Origin: UBA940 sp031547885
Lineage (GTDB): Bacteria; Bacteroidota; Bacteroidia; Bacteroidales; Rikenellaceae
Direction: 5' to 3'
Assembly (NCBI GenBank): GCA_031547885.1
Contig: JAVBRO010000005.1
Location: 62,001 to 126,000 of the forward strand
DNA length: 64,000 nucleotides
The position numbers were made by a program, and so were the translations under genes. The notes under the pieces are model-generated. The model saw only the letters and a list, made by a program, of their open reading frames with translations, did no database searches and had not been told where the DNA came from. This document shows, one piece after another, positions 18,939 to 29,031 of the stretch (within the stretch, counting starts at the first letter, position 1; each line of letters begins with the position of its first letter).

Positions 18939-18959
18939 TGCCGCCCTGCCGAATCAATA

Positions 18960-18999
18960 GAAACAACCGCCTGCAGGCTTATTTGCAAGCGGTTGTTTC
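18960..18999. terminator. Bidirectional intrinsic terminator
   Basis: GAAACAACCGC (18960-18970) pairs perfectly with GCGGTTGTTTC (18989-18999); the stem continues inside after one mismatch. TT-rich sequence (CCTTTTG) follows on +. It separates the convergent phosphatase and macroglobulin genes. Confidence 0.8.
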
Positions 19000-19013
19000 C
19001 TTTTGTACGGGCT

Positions 19014-22000
19014 TTAGTCTATGTTGTAATTCCTGACCGCAGTCCGGCCGAACACCGTCGGGAAATACATCAGCTCCGCACGGGCGGGATTCTGATGCAC
19101 ACTGCCCGAATAGCGGGGATTGAGTTCGATCGTGAATTCATGTCCGCCTTTTGCCAGACGAGTGCAGAAAATGACCACCCTCTCCTTGTAATACTCACGG
19201 TGGGTCTCCGTGCGGAAACCGCCCGTGTCTTTGGAAACGAAGGAGCACCCCGCCGGAACCGGCACCTCGATCATCACATACTCGGCATCTGAATCGGCGT
19301 CGACCGACACTTTCAGGTTGACTGCCTCTCCCGCTTTCAGTTCCGAAAGCGTTGCGCCGTCTTTCTCGACCCTCGTCTTCACTGTAAAACCATCGCTTCG
19401 TGTTTCCGGTTTTTCGTTCCAGCCGCGCTGGTAAACGGTCATGAAAACGGGCGCTATCCCGGATTTGCCCACGGTGATTTCTGTCCCGGCTTCGAACGTC
19501 TCGGTGACGGGGAATTCGCCGAAAGTCCGTCCGTTGACAGTCACCGCACCGTCGCCTGCCGTTTCCCCGCCCGCAAGCATGTCGGGCAGGATCGTTTCGA
19601 GTATGCGCGACGATTCGTAGGTGTTCTGCCACGAGCCGGTTTTACGCAACTCGAAGAAATAGTTACGTATCGCCGCGAGTTCGGACTCCCCGGCGCCGCT
19701 CATCCTCAGTATGCGGTAGGCGGTCAGGGTATTCTCGACACTCCCGGAGTTCGGCAGCCACAGCCTCAGGGGCTCCGCGCCTTTTTTGCGCGGCTCTTCC
19801 CAATAGGTCGAACCAAGCAGCGTTCTCGAAGCGGCGGCCATGATCTGAGCCGTATCCGTTTTCGGCTCCAGCCCGAGAGCCAGCGCTGTTTCGGCGGTCC
19901 GGAGTTTCCCGTTGAGCGAAGCGTCGGGCAGCGGAGATATCTGGCTGTAATATCGGGCGTAATCTATATCCGATCCGAGCCTGTGCAGCAGCACGAGGAT
20001 ATCCAGCAGATCCGATTTTACTTTTTGTTCTGCAGGTTCGGGACGGTCGAGCTCACGGATCAGCGCGTCGATGGTCGCCTGCCGGTCGAAATCTGTTTTG
20101 AAGCCCTCTTTTTCGGCTTCCAGTATCGCCTCGATGATCTGGCGCGATATCCACAGCTCGGTCTTGTCGCGGTTCCACCAGCCCCACAGCTTCTCCCCGT
20201 TGCGGTTCCTGTTCAGTTTGCCGATCAGGTTATTGATCTTGCGGTCGCCGTTGAAATCCACTCCGGTCAGCCTGCATATGCGTTTTTGGGATATCAGCGC
20301 CTTTATCTTCGACGCCATCTGCTCGTTGCACATGTAAGGGTAACTGTCGACCTTGGCGATCTCCTCTAAAAAGACGTTCATCGCCGAGGATTCGGCATGG
20401 AAAGTCACCATGCCAAGCGCCGGATCGGTGGCGAACATATGCGGAAGGGTGTCGTTCAGCACGGCGAACTGACCATGCGTTTCGGGCACGCCCTGCCGGA
20501 TGACCGGAATATAGCGCCGTTCGCCGTCGAGGTAGCCGCTTGCCGTTTCAAGGGTGTATTCGACGCGGATGCTGTCAAGAGTGGCGGCAGCCTCGACGGG
20601 TATGCGGTCGATGTGTGAATTTCCGAAGCCGATCTCTTTCCGCGAGAGGGTTCCGTCGACGTCTATCGTGCGGCTGACCGTCAGCGAATCTCCCAGATGG
20701 TTGGTCAGGCGGCCTATCACATCGAGGCTGTCGCCCGCGGTCATGAACGACGGGACTGACAACTGGGCGTTCAGCGGTTTGAACGACTTGACCTTCACCT
20801 GCGCCCTGTCGGTTTTCTTGCGGCCGCCGACGGCGATGAAGTTGGCCGTCCAGTTGGTGATGTCGTCGGGATACTTCACTTCGAAACTGAGCCTGCCTTC
20901 GCTGTCGGTCGTGAGCACGGGTTTCCAGAATGCGTCGTCGCTGAAATCGGCGCGGATGGAGCCGGCGCCCGATCCCGTTGCGAACAGCAGGTCCTCTTCC
21001 GACATCTGTACCGTGCCGGGTATCCCTTTTGTCGTTGTGATCATTATCACTCCGTTTGCCCCCCGCGAGCCGTAAATGCCCGAGGTGGATGCGTCTTTCA
21101 AGACACTCATCGACTCTACGCCGTAAATATCGAGCAATTCCTGCAAATCGCCGTCATAGGGTACGCCGTCGACGAGGATAAGCGGCGGGGCTTCTGCAGC
21201 GGCCGGAATAGAAGCCGCTCCTCTTACCATCACTCCCGGAATTAAGCCCGCCAGCGCCGACGAGATAGTCGGAGGCGTGGGTAGGAGATCAAACATCACT
21301 ACCTTTTCGGTTTCGGATGCGTCTATCATCCGCGTGGTTCTCTGCTCTATCCCGTAAGCGACGACGACAATATCATCAATGCTTGTGACCGATTCCTTCA
21401 GGACGATGTCGTAATCATATCCGGATATGAGGCCCATTGTGGCGGACTCATACCCCAGATACATGGCGGTGAATCTGCCAGGACCTGAGTAAGGCAGGGC
21501 GAACCTTCCGTCAGCATCTGTTATCGTCCCCGTGTTGCTCCCTTCGATCAGCACCGACGCTCCCAAAAGCGGGTTCCCGTCGGCGTCGCGTATCGTACCG
21601 GTGACTCTCTCCCCTTCGTAGTTCGACATGTCGAAAACGCCCGTGACCGGCACCGTGCGGTTTACCGCGGCGCTGTCGGTTTTGGCAGGGATGTCGAACG
21701 CTGCAAGCGGATCGTCGGGCCGGATCGGGATCATGTGCCTGCCGAATTCAGCGAACACCGCCCGCGCGAGGCTGTCGGCCGGAAGCCTGCGCACGGAGTC
21801 TATCCTCAGATAATTTTCGCCGTCTTTACGCAGGTTCGCCATCGCCGTGCAGCGGGTGCTGTCGCTGAAAATAAGGCTGACTTCGGCCGGGCCCTCGGGC
21901 AGATCGTAGAAACTGCGGCTTGAGCCTGAAAATGTGTTGAATGAGCGCTCTTTCCCGCTGCCGCTCTCGATATGGATCATCGCGGGCTCATCGGCAGGCG

Positions 22001-24968
22001 CGGCATTTTTGAGCGAAGGCAGTTCGATGTAAAGTTTACAGTTATCGTCTTTGCTTCGATTCATTCCCATAAGGAATTCGGAACCGCCTGTGAGCGCGGC
22101 AAGCACCTTTTCGTTGTACAGTCTGTTTATCGAGGCGGGAGTCGGCGCCGCGCTTTTGAAAGAGGGAACCGGAGTATACCAGTCTATACGGTTTTTTATT
22201 GGATTCACACCCCAGCCGCTCTGTTTTATGTAGTTTTTCCAGACGCTGTAATTATAGCCGCCCTCGATCTGGAAATTGCGCACGAGATCATCCCCCGCAT
22301 AGAGGGTGGCCATCCCGTTGTAGGGGAAAGGTCCGGCGAGTATGGGTATTTCCCGGTAGCGGCGCGCATTGTAATCATATGCCCCCTGCTTCGTGCTGTG
22401 GTTGAGGTAATAATATCCCGCCGACGTGCTGAGCACTGCCGGAGGAGAAAGCGTATAGCCGCTGCCCAGGGTGATGCTTCCGAAATTATTGTCGACGGTG
22501 ATCATATGCTCTTTCAGGAGCGTCATTTCGCGGTCGGTCAGTTTGCCCCTCTGGTCCTTGCCGTATTCCGTTACGGCTATATCCACCGGCTTGCGTCCAT
22601 CCCCTGCGTCGTTCGACGACGGAGCGGAGCAATCCACCGAAAGAATATGCCGGGTGCCCGCCTCGACGAAGACATTTTTAACGGTCACCTCGCGGTTCCA
22701 GGTCCGCATTTTGATCGTATGGTAGCCCGGGCTGACCGGGAACGAATAGACCCGGTACTGTTCGGCCTGGTGGAAATACCAGGGCTTTTCGTCGATCCAC
22801 AGTATATTTACACCCAGCACTTCGCCGTTCAGAACCACGTAAGGTGAAATCTGAGTCGCAAGTCCGGGTGCAGGTTCGGAATATGTGTAGATGCCGCCGG
22901 GATAAAGGAACCTGTAATATTCGATGGAGTCGAGGCCCATCCGCTCTCTCCAGATATTCCAGTCCATACGTGCTTTGGCGTTGTGCAGGCCGTCCTCGTC
23001 CACCCGGTAGTTCGTGTTTTGGAAACCTTTCGCCGACTTCATCTTGCCGTATATTTTGACGTCGGGGGTTTTGTCGCCGAATTTCGAAGTCCAGGCATAG
23101 GCGGTCACGTCGGCGTTCTTCACCGGACGCCCTTTTTTGTTCTTTACCGCAACCTCGACGTTGGCGTTCTGTCCCGGCCAGACGGTGGTCGGCGTGCTGA
23201 CATCCATCGAGATGTTTTTGCGGTAATAGGGCAGGCCGCCCGAAAGCAGCTTCACGTCATTTCCCAGAATATAGGCTATCTGCATCGAATAAGCGCTCTT
23301 TTCGGCCGCCTTGCGGGTGTAATCGAGTTCCGGCGCATAGCCTTTATCTATGACGCGGTCTCCCTTTTTGACACTGTACCAGAACGGAATGCCCGCAGGA
23401 TTGTCAACCGTGAGCCGGATATTGCCGCCGTCGCGGAAGAAGCGGTGCCCCATTATGTCGCTGTCCGTGTCGCCGATGCTGTAATCGCCCGATGCGGTCG
23501 CGGTCTCCACTTTATATTTAGAAGCGTGCCACACCAACGGGAAAGTACACGGCAGAGAGATCTCTTCCCGGCGGGCGACCTCATCTCCGGAAGTGTACGC
23601 CGTCAACAGGGCCGCCGTCTCCACGCTTTCGCCCCCGGCGAGCTCACGGACGGTCATCATCCCCTTTTCTATCGAGAAGTCGACCACCCTCTCCCGCGCG
23701 TCGTAATATATGGAGACGTTATTGCTGTGGCGCTCATTGCCGGCATCGGTGAAGATGCATTCGATACGGTAGGGCATCGAGACATCTTTCAGGAAGAGCG
23801 AGTCGGGCAGTGTCAGCTTTTTTTCCGGCATCTGCTCCATGTCGAACGTGTGTTCCCAGATAAGGTAGGGAATGAAAGCCGAGTCCGTCAGGTATTTTTT
23901 CGGATATGCGGTAGAAGAGTATATATTTACCTCGACACGGCCGTCGAACACCGGCATCCCGTTCTCGTCTTCGGCCTTGACGGCTATCCTGACGGTGTCC
24001 CCCCTGGCGTATCTCTCTTTTTCGGCCTCGGGCGTAAAGGTGATCCGGGCCAGTTCGTAATCCTCGTAGCTGAACCCGCCGGATATGCCGTTCGTCCGGC
24101 CTTTTGGCCTTAACTTTACGTTGTATCCGCAGTCGATCATTAGTTTCAGGCTGTCCGACAGGCGGAATTGCCATTCGAACATCCCTGGACGGTAGGGGGA
24201 GAGCTTTGTCAGCACGGTGTCGATCGGGTGCGGGTAATACGCGGTAAGCGCCACGTCGACATCTTCGTTGTAAGGCTTGCCGTCGTGATGCATGTAGGCC
24301 TTGAACTTCACCGTTTCACCCGGCTTGTACTTCGGCTTGCTGAAGACGACGAACCCCTCGTATGTTTTATTCGGGCGTACACGGCCAAGGCTCCTGAAAG
24401 AGTCCTTGAAACGCCACCACATACTGCGGGGCGAGTTGAAATAAGTGTGATTATAGTAGCCGATTTTGTCGAACTCGATGTAATGCATCACGCCCCGGTT
24501 GTCCACCTCGACCAACTTTTCGTCGCCGACCCTGCGGATATTGTATGTATCGGTCCTTTTATCAAACCGCATCTTCATCAACCCGCGCTTCACCGCCGCA
24601 TCCCCGATCACATTGCCGAGCGTGTCGGTCAGCATCAGTATGACCTTTTTGTCTTTAACGATGTTATAGCAGAAATTATCGACCGTGTGGCCGCTGTACT
24701 GCAATTGGCTTCCGACCACCCTGACCGTTATGTAGTTGCCGCGCGGCAGCGGCGGGATATCCTTCACGTCGGTGCAGCTCATGACGAAGGTGTGCAGCAT
24801 CTCTTCGCCGAGGCTTTTCTCTTTAAGAAAAAGGGCGCGCATGTCGTCCCTGCCGAGTTTGTAGACGAAAATTTCGGCGGAAGACCTGCGGCTTTCTGGC
24901 AGCGGTGTCTGGCCGTTCGAGGCAATGCATACAATGATCGCGGAGAGGATAAGGCAGAGATGTTTCAT
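19014..24968 (-). CDS. Alpha-2-macroglobulin-family protein with inserted regulatory and TonB-plug domains
   Basis: 1984 aa with a signal peptide (MKHLCLILSAIIVCIASNGQ). Domains in order: MG2-type domain about residues 190-300 (SKPKYKPGETVKFKAY), further macroglobulin-like repeats, carboxypeptidase-like regulatory domain about 1119-1195 (VTGTIRDADGNPLLGASV), then a TonB-dependent-receptor plug about 1225-1315 ending in the SusC/RagA signature GIYGSRGANGVIMITTTKG. The A2M domain (SEGRLSFEVKYPDDITNW) follows at about 1360, and CNEQ at 1547-1550 matches the CxEQ thioester motif before an alpha-helical thioester region. Bacterial A2Ms trap proteases in the periplasm or at the surface. The plug insertion, without a barrel, is odd. 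It is transcribed alone. Confidence 0.88.
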   Translation of the reverse strand: MKHLCLILSAIIVCIASNGQTPLPESRRSSAEIFVYKLGRDDMRALFLKEKSLGEEMLHTFVMSCTDVKDIPPLPRGNYITVRVVGSQLQYSGHTVDNFCYNIVKDKKVILMLTDTLGNVIGDAAVKRGLMKMRFDKRTDTYNIRRVGDEKLVEVDNRGVMHYIEFDKIGYYNHTYFNSPRSMWWRFKDSFRSLGRVRPNKTYEGFVVFSKPKYKPGETVKFKAYMHHDGKPYNEDVDVALTAYYPHPIDTVLTKLSPYRPGMFEWQFRLSDSLKLMIDCGYNVKLRPKGRTNGISGGFSYEDYELARITFTPEAEKERYARGDTVRIAVKAEDENGMPVFDGRVEVNIYSSTAYPKKYLTDSAFIPYLIWEHTFDMEQMPEKKLTLPDSLFLKDVSMPYRIECIFTDAGNERHSNNVSIYYDARERVVDFSIEKGMMTVRELAGGESVETAALLTAYTSGDEVARREEISLPCTFPLVWHASKYKVETATASGDYSIGDTDSDIMGHRFFRDGGNIRLTVDNPAGIPFWYSVKKGDRVIDKGYAPELDYTRKAAEKSAYSMQIAYILGNDVKLLSGGLPYYRKNISMDVSTPTTVWPGQNANVEVAVKNKKGRPVKNADVTAYAWTSKFGDKTPDVKIYGKMKSAKGFQNTNYRVDEDGLHNAKARMDWNIWRERMGLDSIEYYRFLYPGGIYTYSEPAPGLATQISPYVVLNGEVLGVNILWIDEKPWYFHQAEQYRVYSFPVSPGYHTIKMRTWNREVTVKNVFVEAGTRHILSVDCSAPSSNDAGDGRKPVDIAVTEYGKDQRGKLTDREMTLLKEHMITVDNNFGSITLGSGYTLSPPAVLSTSAGYYYLNHSTKQGAYDYNARRYREIPILAGPFPYNGMATLYAGDDLVRNFQIEGGYNYSVWKNYIKQSGWGVNPIKNRIDWYTPVPSFKSAAPTPASINRLYNEKVLAALTGGSEFLMGMNRSKDDNCKLYIELPSLKNAAPADEPAMIHIESGSGKERSFNTFSGSSRSFYDLPEGPAEVSLIFSDSTRCTAMANLRKDGENYLRIDSVRRLPADSLARAVFAEFGRHMIPIRPDDPLAAFDIPAKTDSAAVNRTVPVTGVFDMSNYEGERVTGTIRDADGNPLLGASVLIEGSNTGTITDADGRFALPYSGPGRFTAMYLGYESATMGLISGYDYDIVLKESVTSIDDIVVVAYGIEQRTTRMIDASETEKVVMFDLLPTPPTISSALAGLIPGVMVRGAASIPAAAEAPPLILVDGVPYDGDLQELLDIYGVESMSVLKDASTSGIYGSRGANGVIMITTTKGIPGTVQMSEEDLLFATGSGAGSIRADFSDDAFWKPVLTTDSEGRLSFEVKYPDDITNWTANFIAVGGRKKTDRAQVKVKSFKPLNAQLSVPSFMTAGDSLDVIGRLTNHLGDSLTVSRTIDVDGTLSRKEIGFGNSHIDRIPVEAAATLDSIRVEYTLETASGYLDGERRYIPVIRQGVPETHGQFAVLNDTLPHMFATDPALGMVTFHAESSAMNVFLEEIAKVDSYPYMCNEQMASKIKALISQKRICRLTGVDFNGDRKINNLIGKLNRNRNGEKLWGWWNRDKTELWISRQIIEAILEAEKEGFKTDFDRQATIDALIRELDRPEPAEQKVKSDLLDILVLLHRLGSDIDYARYYSQISPLPDASLNGKLRTAETALALGLEPKTDTAQIMAAASRTLLGSTYWEEPRKKGAEPLRLWLPNSGSVENTLTAYRILRMSGAGESELAAIRNYFFELRKTGSWQNTYESSRILETILPDMLAGGETAGDGAVTVNGRTFGEFPVTETFEAGTEITVGKSGIAPVFMTVYQRGWNEKPETRSDGFTVKTRVEKDGATLSELKAGEAVNLKVSVDADSDAEYVMIEVPVPAGCSFVSKDTGGFRTETHREYYKERVVIFCTRLAKGGHEFTIELNPRYSGSVHQNPARAELMYFPTVFGRTAVRNYNID

Positions 24969-24995
24969 AGCCGGGTCAGTTTAAGGTAGTGCAAA

Positions 24996-25003
24996 CAAAT
25001 ATA
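24996..25003 (-). promoter_or_regulatory. Promoter -7 box of the macroglobulin gene
   Basis: On the minus strand this reads TATATTTG, a perfect TAnnTTTG box 27 bp before the ATG. An imperfect -33 (CTG at 25022-25024) is 18 bp upstream. Confidence 0.5.
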
Positions 25004-25053
25004 ATAATATTTACATAATAACAGAGATATGGCCGACATGTAAAATAATGATT

Positions 25054-25083
25054 TTGATTTTTGGAATTTATTTTCTAGGTTTG
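25054..25083 (+). promoter_or_regulatory. Promoter of the glycosidase/nucleoside-hydrolase operon
   Basis: The -33 TTG at 25054-25056 (within TTTTG), a 19-bp spacer and the -7 box TAGGTTTG at 25076-25083 fit the Bacteroidetes primary sigma consensus exactly. The last four bases overlap the LacI-type operator. Confidence 0.75.
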
Positions 25084-25101
25084 CATAAACGTTTGCGCAA
25101 A
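25080..25101. promoter_or_regulatory. LacI-family operator
   Basis: A 22-bp palindrome with halves TTTGCATAAAC and GTTTGCGCAAA, only two mismatched pairs, and a central CG as in classical LacI/PurR sites. It matches the site at 29098-29119 at 20 of 22 positions. Overlap with the -7 box indicates direct repression, presumably by the LacI gene at 27972-29012. Confidence 0.8.
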
Positions 25102-25155
25102 TTCTGTTTCCGCATACAGAGGCATGAAATATTAACCTGAAAACCTATAAATCCC

Positions 25156-26775
25156 ATGAAAACCGGAAAATCAGCACTGTTGAAATTGTTTTTTATCCTG
25201 GCTGCGGCATCTGTAAGCTGCAATCCGTCGGGCAGCAACGGGCAGGATGATATCCTGCCCCGGATCGAAGTGAGCAAAGTCGTGACCGAGAACGGAAAAA
25301 CGTTCCTTGAGGTGGATGGCGTGCCGTATACCGTTTTCGGCGCCCAGATAAGGCTCGACGCATTTCTGAACTGCGACAAAATGAAGGTCGCGGACGTTGA
25401 AAAATATATTGCCAAAGCCAAAGGTCTGAATGTGAACGCCGTGCAGATAGGTATCACTTGGAGCATGGTCGAAACGGCGAAAGACGTGTATGACTACTCG
25501 ATCGTCGACAGCATACTTAAATATATAAAGAAACACGAGCTGAAAATGGAACTCCTGTGGTTCGGCAGTAATTTCTGCGGCGATTCATATTCGTACCACA
25601 TTCCATCCTATGCGCTGAGCGACTACGACAAAAAACTCTGGCGCAACGACGAGGGTGCGTTCTGGGATTATTACGGTTACCAGTACAGCCTGATACTGGA
25701 CGATGCGTGGGTCATGGAGCGCGAAGGGGCGGCATTGGCGAACCTGATGAATCATATCCGCTCGTGGGATTCACAGAACGGCGATTACCATCCGATTATC
25801 TCGGTGCAGGTGGAGAACGAGCCCGACTGCCTGGTGCGATGGAGGATAGACCAGAAAGGTCTGAAATACAGGGACGGCACGCCCCTGACAAAAGAGAAGG
25901 GGTGGCAGATGGCGCTCAATTCGCTCGACCGGATGGGCAAGGTCGTCCAGAACAGCAGTTACAAAGTCGTTACGCGCTCGAATATCGTTTATAACGCCGG
26001 GTTGGGCGGCTTTGGCGACGCCCCGAACGCATCGCCCCGCGACGTTTTTAACCTTGCAGGCATCGATATCATCGGCACCGACTCGTACCGCAACAGGGTC
26101 GCCGACATTGCCAAAGACGTGTCGGATTACGCTTCGTTGGCAGGCAATTACGCGCATGTGGCCGAGAACAAGGGCTCGTATGAAAATACACCCGGCCTTA
26201 TCCTTGCGGCAGCGGCGGCAGGGGGCGGATACTGCATCTACGACCTGGCGACGAGCTATTTCTTCATCACCCACACCGGACTGACGTTCGAAGAGATAGA
26301 CCACGGCGTGTTCACATACGACCTGCAGGAGAAACCGCACACGGAGCTGACCCGGCTGATTCTGAAAGGCCTTACGGCGGCTTATGTCGATGTCGCCAGG
26401 TGCGGTAAGGGCGATTTTGCGGCCTTCAATGTGAGCGAAAACCTGCCTATGGCGAACAAAAGCCAGGCTATTCAGACCACGGGAACGACGATCTCTTTCG
26501 AGACCTCGGCCGGGGCACTCGGCTTCGTCGTCGACATGAAGGACCACCTTCTCGTCTACGCTACTGCGGACGCATCTTTCACCTTCGGCAACGGTACGTT
26601 CGGCGCAGTTGCGACCGGCAGCTACGACAGCCGGGGAGAATTCGTAAGCAGCGGAACTGCAAGCCTCGTCTCGGGCAAGCTCAACGCGCAGGGAGGAACG
26701 CTGTATAAAGTGAGCTGCCAGTCGTCGGGCGCGTTGGCCAGCAATACCATGCAGTTTGTCGGTAATAATTCGTAA
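25156..26775 (+). CDS. Glycoside hydrolase-like lipoprotein (clan GH-A, GH35/GH42-like)
   Basis: 539 aa with lipobox SVSC (Cys22). A TIM-barrel glycosidase pattern is visible: DGVPYTVFGAQIR at the barrel start, NAVQIGITWSMVE, LLWFGSN, then VQVENEPD with the acid/base pair N221-E222. HVAENKG places E337 as a candidate nucleophile. It is paralogous to 36382-37857. The C-terminal 130 residues form a beta-rich accessory domain. In ribose-scavenging (rus) loci of Bacteroides a glycosidase accompanies nucleoside hydrolase, so release of ribose-containing moieties is plausible. It carries its own operator. Confidence 0.82.
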   Translation: MKTGKSALLKLFFILAAASVSCNPSGSNGQDDILPRIEVSKVVTENGKTFLEVDGVPYTVFGAQIRLDAFLNCDKMKVADVEKYIAKAKGLNVNAVQIGITWSMVETAKDVYDYSIVDSILKYIKKHELKMELLWFGSNFCGDSYSYHIPSYALSDYDKKLWRNDEGAFWDYYGYQYSLILDDAWVMEREGAALANLMNHIRSWDSQNGDYHPIISVQVENEPDCLVRWRIDQKGLKYRDGTPLTKEKGWQMALNSLDRMGKVVQNSSYKVVTRSNIVYNAGLGGFGDAPNASPRDVFNLAGIDIIGTDSYRNRVADIAKDVSDYASLAGNYAHVAENKGSYENTPGLILAAAAAGGGYCIYDLATSYFFITHTGLTFEEIDHGVFTYDLQEKPHTELTRLILKGLTAAYVDVARCGKGDFAAFNVSENLPMANKSQAIQTTGTTISFETSAGALGFVVDMKDHLLVYATADASFTFGNGTFGAVATGSYDSRGEFVSSGTASLVSGKLNAQGGTLYKVSCQSSGALASNTMQFVGNNS

Positions 26776-26781
26776 TGGATT

Positions 26782-27984
26782 ATGTCGCTGCGTGTTTATA
26801 TAACGGTCGCCGCACTGGTGTTTTTATCCTGCTGTTCTCCAGGTAATTCTTCCGGCGACACCTCATGGCGCCTGTCGAATGAAAAGCTGCCTGTCGTCGT
26901 GATAACCGACCTGTACCACCCGCACCAGGATGCTGGCGACAATATGGATCTCATCAACGCCTTCGCGCTGGATAATGTCGACCTTCGGGCCGTCCTGCTC
27001 GACGTGACCGCTTCGTTCAGGGAGCCGCTCTCTTCCCATCCGTCGCTGTGGCAGGACCCTTACGGTCCGCGCGAACCCGGGGTGATCCCCGTCATGCAAC
27101 TCAACTATATTTTCGACCGCACGGTGCCGTTCGGTATCGGCCCGTCGACCATGATGCGCAGTGCCGGCGACAGGATGGAACAGGCCCCGAAGTTCGAACG
27201 GCAGGCGGTAGAGCTGCTGCTCAAAGTATTGCGCGAAAGTCAGGAACCGGTGCAGATTCTGTCATTCGGCTCGGCGAGGATACCGGCGGTCGCATATAAT
27301 ACCGATCCGGCGCTGTTGAGGGAAAAAGTGTCGCGCATACACCTTTCGGCCGGATGTGCCCGGAAAGCTGGCGCGGAATACGACAAACCGGATGGTGGTC
27401 CCACAGGCGGCGAATGGAACGTTGCGCTCGATCCGCATGCTTTCGTGCGCATCGTTACGTCGGATCTTCCCGTAGCGCTCTATCCATGTGCCGGGGCAAA
27501 CGGCGTTTTCGAGACGGATGAAAACAGTTCGTACTGGAAACTCGATGATATGGGGTTCTTGCGCGACATGGACCCGAAACTGCAATGCTACCTGCGTTTC
27601 GTGTTCGAAAGGACGCTCGATAACAGCAGTTACCTGGCGGCAATGGACCGCGGAGCGCCATACAGTGAAGGATTGGTCGTCCCGCCGGAATCGTTCCATG
27701 TATGGGAAAGCGCGGCATGGCTGATGGCCACGGACCGCAGGATCGTCGATTGCGGTGACGGCCGGTTTGTCATAAAACGAGCCGCAGAAATCACACCCGG
27801 GGAGACGGTCGTCGAAGACGAACTGGTCCCGTGCAAACTGGATGTGGATAGAGAGGGTAATTTCACGTTCCGCCACACCGACGGCAACTCGAATATATCG
27901 ATCTACCGCAGGCCGGACCCGTCGCTGAACCAACGCGCCCTGAATTCCGCCGTCCCCCTGCTCTACGGCTCCTACCGTCCGTAA
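26782..27984 (+). CDS. Nucleoside-hydrolase-like lipoprotein, divergent
   Basis: 400 aa. The signal peptide contains LSCC (Cys17 or Cys18). The calcium-binding region VVVITDLYHPHQDAGDNMDLINAFAL is a stretched version of the D-x-D-x-G-x-DD motif, and GGEWNVALDPHAF corresponds to the E-x-N...D-P-x-A region of inosine-uridine nucleoside hydrolases. The inserted residues in the first motif make activity uncertain. It starts 6 bp after the glycosidase and its end overlaps the convergent lacI gene by 13 bp. Role proposed: N-glycosidic cleavage giving ribose. Confidence 0.72.
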   Translation: MSLRVYITVAALVFLSCCSPGNSSGDTSWRLSNEKLPVVVITDLYHPHQDAGDNMDLINAFALDNVDLRAVLLDVTASFREPLSSHPSLWQDPYGPREPGVIPVMQLNYIFDRTVPFGIGPSTMMRSAGDRMEQAPKFERQAVELLLKVLRESQEPVQILSFGSARIPAVAYNTDPALLREKVSRIHLSAGCARKAGAEYDKPDGGPTGGEWNVALDPHAFVRIVTSDLPVALYPCAGANGVFETDENSSYWKLDDMGFLRDMDPKLQCYLRFVFERTLDNSSYLAAMDRGAPYSEGLVVPPESFHVWESAAWLMATDRRIVDCGDGRFVIKRAAEITPGETVVEDELVPCKLDVDREGNFTFRHTDGNSNISIYRRPDPSLNQRALNSAVPLLYGSYRP

Positions 27985-29012
27985 CCGTTCATGGGACTGC
28001 GGTTCACGGGTTTTATCGAATTTCTTACCTTGAGGGATGCCGGGAGCACTATCTTCGCATCCGATCTGTTGCCGTCCCCGATGCTTTGCAGCAGGATCTT
28101 GATGGCGATGGTACCGATCTCGTCGAGAGGCTGCACGATGCGCGTGATGGGGGGGCTGAGGAAATCGAGATAGGTGTTGTCGTCGAACGATATGATCGAA
28201 ATGTCTTCCGGTATTTTCAGTCCCGATTCGCTGACCGCCTTGATCGCGCCCAGCAGGATCGTGTTGCTCATGGCGAAGATCGCAGTCGGAGGAGAGTGCC
28301 TGGTCAGCAGCAGCCGCGTCTCGACATATCCGTTCTGTATCGAAAAATCATTTCCTACGGCGTCTATCTCTGATGTGAAACCCGCCCTGGTCATGGCATC
28401 ACGGTAGCCGCGGCATCTCTCCTTAGCGGGCGTCGAGTGGGGTACACCCTGGATACATGCGATCTTGCTGTGACCGTTGTCGATAAGGCATTGGACGGCG
28501 TCGACCGCACCGCGGTAATTGTCGGTCACCACATATGGTAGCGTCGTATTGTAGAAGAAGCGGTCGATCAGCACGACAGGTAGTTTGAGGTCATTGATCT
28601 GTTCCAGATAAGACGGATCGTTACCCGAAGGCGAAATGATTATGCCGTCGACATTCCGCGCCAGCAGCGAATTTACCCCGTCCTGTTCGTTGGCCTCGTT
28701 CTCCATGGCGTCGGTAAGCACCACCGTGTATCCCGCCTGTTTGGCCTTCTGTATTATGATGCTCGCTATGTTGGCGAAGAAGGGGTTCTCGATAGAAGGC
28801 ACGACGAGACCGATCGTCTGGGTCCGTTTTGTGCGCAAACTTTGCGCAGCGATATTCGGCTTGTAGTTGCATTTTTCGGCTTCGCGCCTCACCAGTTCGA
28901 CCGTTTTACGGCTGATCCGGTATTTTTCCGCTTTCCCGTTCAAAACGCGGGATACGGTAGTGATCGACACTCCGGCGCGTTCTGAGATGGATAGTAACGT
29001 TTCCTGCTTCAT
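27972..29012 (-). CDS. LacI-family transcriptional regulator
   Basis: 346 aa. The N-terminal helix-turn-helix is LLSISERAGVSITTVSRVLNG (broken here as residues 6-26), followed by the hinge region AAQSLRTKRTQTIGLVVPS and a periplasmic-binding-like effector domain (NPFFANIASIIIQKAKQAGY, DGIIISPSG, VVLIDRFF). It lies between the two operons that share the 22-bp palindrome and is divergent from the ribokinase operon. It most likely represses both and is induced by ribose or a ribose phosphate. Effector choice is inference. Confidence 0.9.
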   Translation of the reverse strand: MKQETLLSISERAGVSITTVSRVLNGKAEKYRISRKTVELVRREAEKCNYKPNIAAQSLRTKRTQTIGLVVPSIENPFFANIASIIIQKAKQAGYTVVLTDAMENEANEQDGVNSLLARNVDGIIISPSGNDPSYLEQINDLKLPVVLIDRFFYNTTLPYVVTDNYRGAVDAVQCLIDNGHSKIACIQGVPHSTPAKERCRGYRDAMTRAGFTSEIDAVGNDFSIQNGYVETRLLLTRHSPPTAIFAMSNTILLGAIKAVSESGLKIPEDISIISFDDNTYLDFLSPPITRIVQPLDEIGTIAIKILLQSIGDGNRSDAKIVLPASLKVRNSIKPVNRSPMNGYGR

Positions 29013-29031
29013 GGCTGAATCTTCATGAAGA

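Noticed and set aside
28831..28850. Third LacI-like palindrome inside the lacI coding region (GCGCAAA-C-TTTGCGC)
   Set aside because: It lacks the central CG and has odd half-site spacing, which LacI dimers seldom accept; it encodes the conserved hinge residues AAQSLRTK, so the similarity may be forced by codons.
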